The notes under the pieces are model-generated. The model made no database searches and was not told where the DNA came from. It worked only from the letters and a program-made list of their open reading frames with translations. Source: a bacterium (GTDB lineage Bacteria > Patescibacteriota > Minisyncoccia > UBA6257 > GWB1-50-10). From it: DNA of 18,198 nt. A program made the position numbers and the translations under genes. Shown piece after piece: positions 14,227 to 18,198 of the stretch (within the stretch, counting starts at the first letter, position 1; each line of letters starts with the position of its first letter). The stretch lies in assembly GCA_027310975.1 (NCBI GenBank), contig DAICZV010000012.1, forward strand, positions 1 through 18,198, read 5' to 3'.

Positions 14227-15209
14227 GACACGTCATAATAACCGGCGCGGCCGGGTACATCGGGGGAATGGCCGCGGACCGGCTCTTGGAGCTGGAGCCC
14301 GAAACCGTCATAACAGGCATAGATCTTTTGCCGGCGCCGGAGCGCTTCAAAGGGAACGCGCGCGTTCATTGGGTTCGGCACGATCTCGCGAAAAGCGGCT
14401 GGGAAGAAAAGGCCCTCGCCGCCGGTCCGGCGGACGCCGTCATCCACTGCGCCTTCCGCATTCGGGCGCCCTTCGGCCGGATAAGGGCCTACGAGCGCCA
14501 GAACCGCACGGCTTCGGAAAACACGTTCAAGTTCGCGCTGGGGCGAAACGTTCCGTCGCTCGTCTATTTAAGCACCGTCTCTTCCTACGGCGCCCGCAAG
14601 GAAAATATCGGCCGCTTGCTCAAGGAGACCGAGCCGCTTTTGGAGAAAAAGAATCCTTACGGCTGGCAGAAGAAGCTTATTGAGGACGACTTGGAACGGT
14701 TTCTCCGGTCTGGCAATCCGCGGACAACAGTGACCGTATTGCGCTTGAACAGCGTGACCGGCCCGCGGAGCCAAAACTTGTCCTCCAAATTCGGCCTCAT
14801 CACGTTCCTCAAAAAACTCCTGCCTGCCGTCATAGAACTCAACCCGCGCTGGGCGCGGCAGTTCGTCCACGAAGACGACGTGGTGGATGCAATGCTCGCC
14901 TCGCTTTCAAGAAGCGGCGGCGCGCTCCGGATATACAACATCGCCCCCCAGGGATTCCTGGAGGTCGGGGATATCGCCCGCGTTCTGCAAAAAAATACGG
15001 TCAAACTCCCGGTCTGGCTCGTGAAGACCGGGCTCTTCGTCCTTTATCCAGTGAGCTTCGGCAAGCTCGTACCTGCTTCAGCCGCCGCCGGCCTTGTCTA
15101 TCCCATCAACGTGGACGGTTCGCTCATAGAAAAGGAACTGAATTTCAAATATAAGTACGGTGCCGAAGAGGCGCTCTTGGGCCGCGTCGGCCGCTACGCT
15201 AGACGATAA
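14223..15209 (+). CDS. NAD(P)-dependent extended SDR, nucleotide-sugar epimerase/dehydratase-like
   Basis: A 328-residue extended short-chain dehydrogenase/reductase. The NAD(P)-binding GAAGYIGG (8-15) is followed by the acidic IDLLPA (33-38), DAVIHCAF (71-78), STVSSYG (117-123) and Tyr146-x3-Lys150 (NPYGWQKK), all expected of the family. QFVHEDDVVDAMLA (213-226) resembles the substrate-side motif of sugar epimerases. The C-terminal 60 residues (LFVLYPVSFGKLVPASAAAG) are more hydrophobic than in most epimerases. The linkage by ATGA to the initiating phosphotransferase suggests that it makes or modifies the initiating sugar, for example by 4-epimerisation or 4-keto reduction on the lipid carrier as in UndPP-GlcNAc 4-epimerases; this is inference. 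It converges on the flippase gene with an 11-bp overlap (15199-15209). Confidence 0.85.
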   Translation: MRHVIITGAAGYIGGMAADRLLELEPETVITGIDLLPAPERFKGNARVHWVRHDLAKSGWEEKALAAGPADAVIHCAFRIRAPFGRIRAYERQNRTASENTFKFALGRNVPSLVYLSTVSSYGARKENIGRLLKETEPLLEKKNPYGWQKKLIEDDLERFLRSGNPRTTVTVLRLNSVTGPRSQNLSSKFGLITFLKKLLPAVIELNPRWARQFVHEDDVVDAMLASLSRSGGALRIYNIAPQGFLEVGDIARVLQKNTVKLPVWLVKTGLFVLYPVSFGKLVPASAAAGLVYPINVDGSLIEKELNFKYKYGAEEALLGRVGRYARR

Positions 15210-16659
15210 GGCCTTTCGGATTCAGATAGGAGAGCAGGGGTTCCTTCAAAAGATAAAGGGCGCCGAAGTAGATGCCGATTCCGATGATGATGGCGACAAT
15301 CGGATTCGCGCTCGCCGCATTCAAGCCGAAGACCGCAATACCCATCAAAACCGAGGCCGCGCTCATTTTCCATAATCGCCCATGGAAAGAGAGCTTGTTT
15401 ATCTTCTGCATCCGCCACCACATCACGCCGTTCGCAATGACCTGGGAAATAATGGTCGCGACGGCCGAACCGGCGATGCCGTAATGCGGGATAAGGATGA
15501 GGTCCAGCCCGGTGTTGAAGAGCGCCCCCCCGAGCGTGGAAACGATAAATATCTTCTGTTCGTCGTAGGCGAAGATGGCGTTCCCGATGATGTTTCCGGG
15601 GAAGACCGTGACGAGCGTGAGGAGGAGAAGCTGGAAGGCCAGGACCGCCCCGGCGTATTCCGCTCCGAAGAAGAGGCTTATGATGGCCGGCGCGAGGATG
15701 ATGCCGCCGATCGTGAGCGGCAGGGCCAGGGCCATTACGGTGATGATGCTCCGTTCCAGCATGCGTTTTATCCGTTCGGTCTGGTTTTCCCGGATGAGTT
15801 TGGAAAGTATCGGGAAAAGGCTAGTTGAAATGAGCTGGGGGAGGATGTAAAGGAGCTGGACGGGCCGCTGGGCCACGCCGTAAAGGCCGAGGTCGGTGGC
15901 TGTCCGGAAGATACCGATGACGACCGTGTCTATGTTTATCATGAAGCTTCCGAGGAGCCCCATTATGGCGAACGGCAGTCCGGCATAAAGTATCGGCCTC
16001 ACGAGCGTTTTATCAAATGCGCCGAAGGCCTCCTTGAAGTGGCGGCCGATGACGAAGATGACATAGATAAGTCCGAGGCCGAGACCGGCGGCATAGGCCA
16101 AGGAAAGGTTATAAGCGTTCGGAACGGCAAAAAGGACAAAGAGGCCCAGGGCGACCACCGATATGTCCGTCGCGACGTTCAGCAGAGCTTCCGCTTCCAT
16201 TCGGTTTTGGGCGCGGGTGATGGAAAACCCGAAGTTCCGCAAACTGTCCAAAGCGAGAATGAGCGCGACAATAGGGATGAGCGCCTTGGCGGCGTCTATC
16301 TTCACGAAAAGCGGCGCCGCGACGATTGTCACGATGACCGTCGCGATAATGACGATTATCTTCAATATGAAGGTTGTAGAAATGTAGGCCGAGACCCTTT
16401 CCGGCCGTTTCACGGCCTCGCGGGTAAGAAGGGGGGTGAGGCCGATATCCGAAAAGGCGGTGAAGAAGCCCGCCAAGCTCAAGACATACGAGTAGATGCC
16501 GTAGCCGGCGGCCCCGAGGACGCGGGCGGCGTAGATGATAAGGATGGCCCGGATGGTTTTTGAGACCACCGTGCCGGCCGTGAGCCAGAAGGTGTTTTTT
16601 GCCACGGTCTGTTTTTCCGAGGCGTTAACAAAAAGGAAGGATTTTATCTTCCGGAGCAT
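15199..16659 (-). CDS. Wzx-like oligosaccharide flippase (MOP/MATE superfamily)
   Basis: A 486-residue polytopic protein with about fourteen hydrophobic segments, the normal size for polysaccharide flippases that move undecaprenyl-linked repeat units across the cytoplasmic membrane. The N-terminus has NTFWLTAGTVVSKTIRAILI, IYAARVLGAAGYGIYSYVLS and DIGLTPLLTREAVKRPE, typical of the family; mid-protein there is PFAIMGLLGSFMINIDTVVI. It reads opposite to the glycosyltransferase genes, has its own leaderless-type promoter (16666-16694), and its last codons overlap the SDR stop. CAT at 16657-16659 gives the start. Its location beside the initiating enzyme fits a Wzx/Wzy-type assembly route with the ligase/polymerase at the other end of the window. 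MurJ or another MOP branch is less likely on the visible N-terminal motifs. Confidence 0.92.
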   Translation of the reverse strand: MLRKIKSFLFVNASEKQTVAKNTFWLTAGTVVSKTIRAILIIYAARVLGAAGYGIYSYVLSLAGFFTAFSDIGLTPLLTREAVKRPERVSAYISTTFILKIIVIIATVIVTIVAAPLFVKIDAAKALIPIVALILALDSLRNFGFSITRAQNRMEAEALLNVATDISVVALGLFVLFAVPNAYNLSLAYAAGLGLGLIYVIFVIGRHFKEAFGAFDKTLVRPILYAGLPFAIMGLLGSFMINIDTVVIGIFRTATDLGLYGVAQRPVQLLYILPQLISTSLFPILSKLIRENQTERIKRMLERSIITVMALALPLTIGGIILAPAIISLFFGAEYAGAVLAFQLLLLTLVTVFPGNIIGNAIFAYDEQKIFIVSTLGGALFNTGLDLILIPHYGIAGSAVATIISQVIANGVMWWRMQKINKLSFHGRLWKMSAASVLMGIAVFGLNAASANPIVAIIIGIGIYFGALYLLKEPLLSYLNPKGLIV

Positions 16660-16665
16660 AGCCCA

Positions 16666-16694
16666 ATGATAATCCGCGTCTCCCGATCTGACAA
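16666..16694 (-). promoter_or_regulatory. Promoter of the flippase gene (leaderless geometry)
   Basis: On the minus strand: TTGTCA (16694-16689), 17-nt spacer, TATCAT (16671-16666), then 6 nt to the ATG whose A is 16659. The predicted transcript would start at the start codon. No Shine-Dalgarno sequence precedes the ATG. Confidence 0.65.
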
Positions 16695-16704
16695 TTTTTG
16701 CGCT

Positions 16705-16732
16705 TTGACACCGGGCGCGGGTGTGGTAAATT
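16705..16732 (+). promoter_or_regulatory. Promoter of the DsbA-like gene (extended -10, leaderless geometry)
   Basis: Perfect TTGACA (16705-16710), 16-nt spacer, TAAATT (16727-16732) preceded by an extended -10 TGG (16724-16726); the ATG is 9 nt downstream at 16742. Its -35 lies 10 bp from the -35 of the divergent flippase promoter, so two polymerases could hardly bind at once. Confidence 0.72.
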
Positions 16733-16741
16733 TAAACCCAT

Positions 16742-17539
16742 ATGGAAGAAAATACTCCGAAGAAAAAGAAGGACTATCTTTTGCCGGCGAGTATCCTGGT
16801 CGCCGCGCTTCTCGTTGTCGGCGCGATAGTTTATTCCGCCGGGAAATCCTCCGGCAGTCAGGCGGGGAACCTGCCGAGCGCCGCTCCGACTGGGGACTTC
16901 ACGAAGGTCTTGCCGGTATCCGCTTCCGACCACATTGTGGGGAGCCCGAATGCCCCGGTGAAGGTCATTGAGTTCGCCGACTTGGAATGCCCCTACTGCA
17001 AGGACTTCCACCTGGTGATGGAACAGATAACCTCGCAGTACGCGACGAGCGTGGCGTGGGTCTTCAGGAACTATCCGATACCCCAGCTCCATCCCAAAGC
17101 GCCGCACGAAGCGCAGGCCTCGGAGTGCGCGGCGAAGCTCGGCGGCAATGATGCCTATTGGAAATACATTGATACCATTTATTCCATCACGCCTTCCAAT
17201 AACGGTTTGGACCCGGCGGAACTGCCGAAGGTGGCGGGGCAGATCGGTTTGGACGTGAACGCCTTCAACGCCTGCCTTTCAAGCACTTATGGTCAGGACA
17301 TCATCACGGCTCAGTCGCAGGAGGCCGTGGCGGACGGCGCCATGGGCACGCCCTACAGCATCGTCATTCTGAACCAGCCGCTTTCGCAGGGGGCCCTCGC
17401 GGTCATCAACGCCTTGAACGCCCAGTATCAGAGCAACCCGCCCGTCTTTGAGGTTTCAGCCGACAAAAAGATGTTCACGATCGGCGGCGCGATGCCCCTG
17501 GGAGCCATGCAGCAGCTGTTCAGCAAGTTGACTTCCTAA
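16742..17539 (+). CDS. Membrane-anchored DsbA-like thioredoxin-fold oxidoreductase
   Basis: A 265-residue protein. A basic N-terminus (PKKKKDY) precedes one transmembrane helix (about 13-33). There is no lipobox Cys, so it is probably an uncleaved anchor with the catalytic domain outside. The DsbA/thioredoxin_4 domain has IEFADLECPYCKDFHLVMEQ with the CPYC active site (83-86), and GTPYS (202-206) supplies the cis-Pro. Two further Cys (129, 178) could pair. It would form or isomerise disulfides in secreted proteins. Length and layout match the DsbA-like proteins common in Patescibacteria and Gram-positive bacteria. A thioredoxin-reductase gene lies 360 bp downstream on the other strand, but a functional link is not shown. 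Start ATG 16742 is set by its promoter geometry; there is no upstream Shine-Dalgarno sequence. Confidence 0.93.
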   Translation: MEENTPKKKKDYLLPASILVAALLVVGAIVYSAGKSSGSQAGNLPSAAPTGDFTKVLPVSASDHIVGSPNAPVKVIEFADLECPYCKDFHLVMEQITSQYATSVAWVFRNYPIPQLHPKAPHEAQASECAAKLGGNDAYWKYIDTIYSITPSNNGLDPAELPKVAGQIGLDVNAFNACLSSTYGQDIITAQSQEAVADGAMGTPYSIVILNQPLSQGALAVINALNAQYQSNPPVFEVSADKKMFTIGGAMPLGAMQQLFSKLTS

Positions 17540-17556
17540 ACCTTTCATCAGATACT
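17528..17556 (+). promoter_or_regulatory. Weak candidate promoter for the zinc-ribbon gene
   Basis: TTGACT (17528-17533) within the end of the DsbA-like gene, 17-nt spacer, GATACT (17551-17556, 4 of 6 to consensus). It would give a leader of about 60 nt. Read-through from the DsbA-like gene is an equally good explanation. Confidence 0.3.
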
Positions 17557-17573
17557 TAGACCAAGTTTAGAAG

Positions 17574-17604
17574 CCTTGAATCTCAAAAGCTCCTAGATTA
17601 AAGG
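17574..17604 (+). other. Imperfect hairpin in the leader of the zinc-ribbon gene
   Basis: CCTTGAATCT (17574-17583) pairs with AGATTAAAGG (17595-17604) in a 10-bp stem with one G-A mismatch and an 11-nt loop, ending 20 nt before the ATG. No T-tract follows, so it is not an intrinsic terminator. A role in RNA stability or translation is possible but unproven. Confidence 0.3.
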
Positions 17605-17624
17605 GACGAATAAGAAACAAAGAA

Positions 17625-17801
17625 ATGGCTTTTGATCAGAATCAGGGTGGTTTCCAGCGTCAGATGTACAAAGGAAACTGGACCTGCGCCAAGTGCGGTG
17701 CCCCGATCACGGAGTTGCCGTTTGAACCGGATTCTAGCCGGTTGGACAAGCTCTTGTGCCGGAACTGCCACTCCGAAAGAGTTCGCTCTTTCCGCAGATA
17801 A
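17625..17801 (+). CDS. Small CxxC-x20-CxxC zinc-ribbon protein
   Basis: A 58-residue protein from ATG 17625 to TAA 17799-17801. It has Cys21-x2-Cys24 and Cys45-x2-Cys48, a single zinc-ribbon, after a Gln-rich N-terminus (FDQNQGGFQRQMYKGNW) and before a short basic end (HSERVRSFRR). The core ITELPFEP between the Cys pairs resembles the small CxxC-x17-CxxC proteins that are widespread in Patescibacteria, but the spacer here is 20 residues. The four Cys, the GC-rich third codon positions and the terminator right after the stop all support a real gene. The Shine-Dalgarno sequence is weak. Function is unknown; binding of nucleic acid or ribosomes is a guess from the basic tail and zinc-ribbon fold. 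Confidence 0.85.
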   Translation: MAFDQNQGGFQRQMYKGNWTCAKCGAPITELPFEPDSSRLDKLLCRNCHSERVRSFRR

Positions 17802-17811
17802 ATTGGCAAGT

Positions 17812-17839
17812 AAAAATCCCAGCTTCGGCTGGGATTTTT
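17812..17839. terminator. Strong rho-independent terminator, bidirectional
   Basis: AAAAATCCCAGC-TTCG-GCTGGGATTTTT makes a 12-bp stem with a UUCG tetraloop and a T-run in both directions. It ends the zinc-ribbon transcript on the plus strand and could also stop the minus-strand reductase transcript. Confidence 0.93.
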
Positions 17840-17841
17840 CT

Positions 17842-17887
17842 ATATATGGAGGTCCGACCTCAATATATGGAGGTGGGACCTCCATAT
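17842..17887. repeat. Tandem 21-nt palindromic repeat
   Basis: Two units with a 21-nt period begin ATATATGGAGGT at 17842 and 17863. Each folds on itself: GAGGT-CCG-ACCTC (17849-17861), and ATATGGAGGT-GGG-ACCTCCATAT (17865-17887, 10-bp stem). Both contain GGAGGT, the Shine-Dalgarno consensus, but no gene follows on the plus strand. The second stem might assist termination of the minus-strand reductase gene, though no clear U-tract follows it in that direction. Confidence 0.7.
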
Positions 17888-17898
17888 TTTCTCATCGT

Positions 17899-18198
17899 CT
17901 AGTTTGTTAGTAGTCCCTTCGCGTGGAGATAGTCGTAAACGTTCAAAACTGCCTTCACCGCGTCGCCCATAGAGATGTTGTTCTGGCGGTACAAGCTGTC
18001 GGCCACGTCGCCCGCGGCCCAAATGCCTTCGCGGCTCGTCGCCTGGGTCTGGAAGTTTATTTTCACCGCCCCGTGGTCGTTCAGTTCCACGATATCCTTC
18101 ACAATGTCGCTGTTGGGTAAAAGCCCCGCTTCCACGAAAACTCCCTGGACCGGAAGTTCTTTCGTTTCGCCGGTCACAAGGTCTTTATACGTTAGGCC
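17899..18198 (-). CDS. Thioredoxin reductase / AhpF-like flavoprotein, C-terminal part (start outside window)
   Basis: The frame is open from the window edge at 18198 to the stop at 17899-17901, so only about the last 99 residues are present. They contain VQGVFVEAGLLPNSDIVKDI, then INFQTQATSREGIWAAGDVA with the second FAD-binding motif (GIWAAGD), and ISMGDAVKAVLNVYDYLHAK, which matches the C-terminus of the thioredoxin reductase/AhpF group. The redox-active CxxC would lie in the missing part, so thioredoxin reductase cannot be told from a relative. A GTG at 18177 is in frame, but homology continues upstream of it (GLTYKDL), so it is not the start. It faces the zinc-ribbon gene, with the terminator and palindromes between. 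Confidence 0.87.
   Translation of the reverse strand, partial: GLTYKDLVTGETKELPVQGVFVEAGLLPNSDIVKDIVELNDHGAVKINFQTQATSREGIWAAGDVADSLYRQNNISMGDAVKAVLNVYDYLHAKGLLTN

Noticed and set aside
16039..16563. 174-codon plus-strand frame inside the flippase gene
   Set aside because: An Asp/Arg/Gly-rich shadow of a membrane-protein gene; hydrophobic codons read in reverse give such charged sequences.
1..18198. CRISPR arrays, tRNA or rRNA genes
   Set aside because: No regularly spaced repeats, tRNA-like cloverleaf or rRNA-like segments were recognised, and coding sequence covers almost all the window. The largest non-coding gap is about 104 bp.

Overview
The window reads as part of a cell-surface glycan (capsule/EPS or glycoprotein-glycan) locus from a bacterium, most likely of the Patescibacteria/Candidate Phyla Radiation, perhaps a moderately GC-rich Parcubacteria relative. 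This placement is inference. It rests on very tight gene packing with 4-20 nt overlaps, the small CxxC...CxxC zinc-ribbon protein typical of that group, an O-antigen-ligase-like protein next to a membrane-anchored TPR protein, and promoters whose -10 boxes sit 6-9 nt from the start codon. UGA is used as an ordinary stop in many genes, so the recoded Gracilibacteria/Absconditabacteria are excluded.

Layout. 1-4777, GC-rich, plus strand: 3' part of an O-antigen ligase/polymerase, a TPR protein, GDP-mannose 4,6-dehydratase, GDP-L-fucose synthase and a GT11 fucosyltransferase, which together form a full GDP-fucose production-and-use relay. 4788-9434, AT-richer, plus strand: a second fucose-synthase-like reductase, a TylC3-type sugar C-methyltransferase and two paralogous GT4 glycosyltransferases. 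9427-11894, GC-rich again: a GT2, a transaldolase with its own promoter, and a second GT2. 11895-15209: a palindromic operator and promoter, an HTH-Fic protein, the lipid-linked glycan initiating sugar phosphotransferase, and an extended SDR, all overlapping by ATGA. 15199-16659, minus strand: a Wzx-like flippase. 16742-17801, plus strand: a membrane-anchored DsbA-like protein and a 58-residue zinc-ribbon protein, followed by a terminator and a tandem palindrome. 17899-18198, minus strand: the C-terminal part of a thioredoxin reductase.

How the genes fit together. The sugar phosphotransferase would start a glycan on undecaprenyl phosphate, the GT2, GT4 and GT11 enzymes would extend it, the flippase would turn it outward, and the ligase/polymerase would polymerise or transfer it. 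Gmd supplies GDP-4-keto-6-deoxymannose, which seems to split into two branches: L-fucose (Fcl, then GT11), and a second branch in which the C-methyltransferase and a reductase lacking the Fcl epimerisation residues would give a C-methyl-branched 6-deoxyhexose.

Most notable observations: (i) a 237-bp stretch shared with one silent mismatch by the two otherwise diverged fcl-like genes, pointing to recent gene conversion; (ii) loss of the catalytic Cys and His in the second copy, next to a C-methyltransferase; (iii) an HTH-Fic gene with a perfect 18-bp palindrome between its own -35 and -10, whose stop overlaps the start of the glycan-initiating enzyme; (iv) four promoter candidates that all predict leaderless mRNAs.
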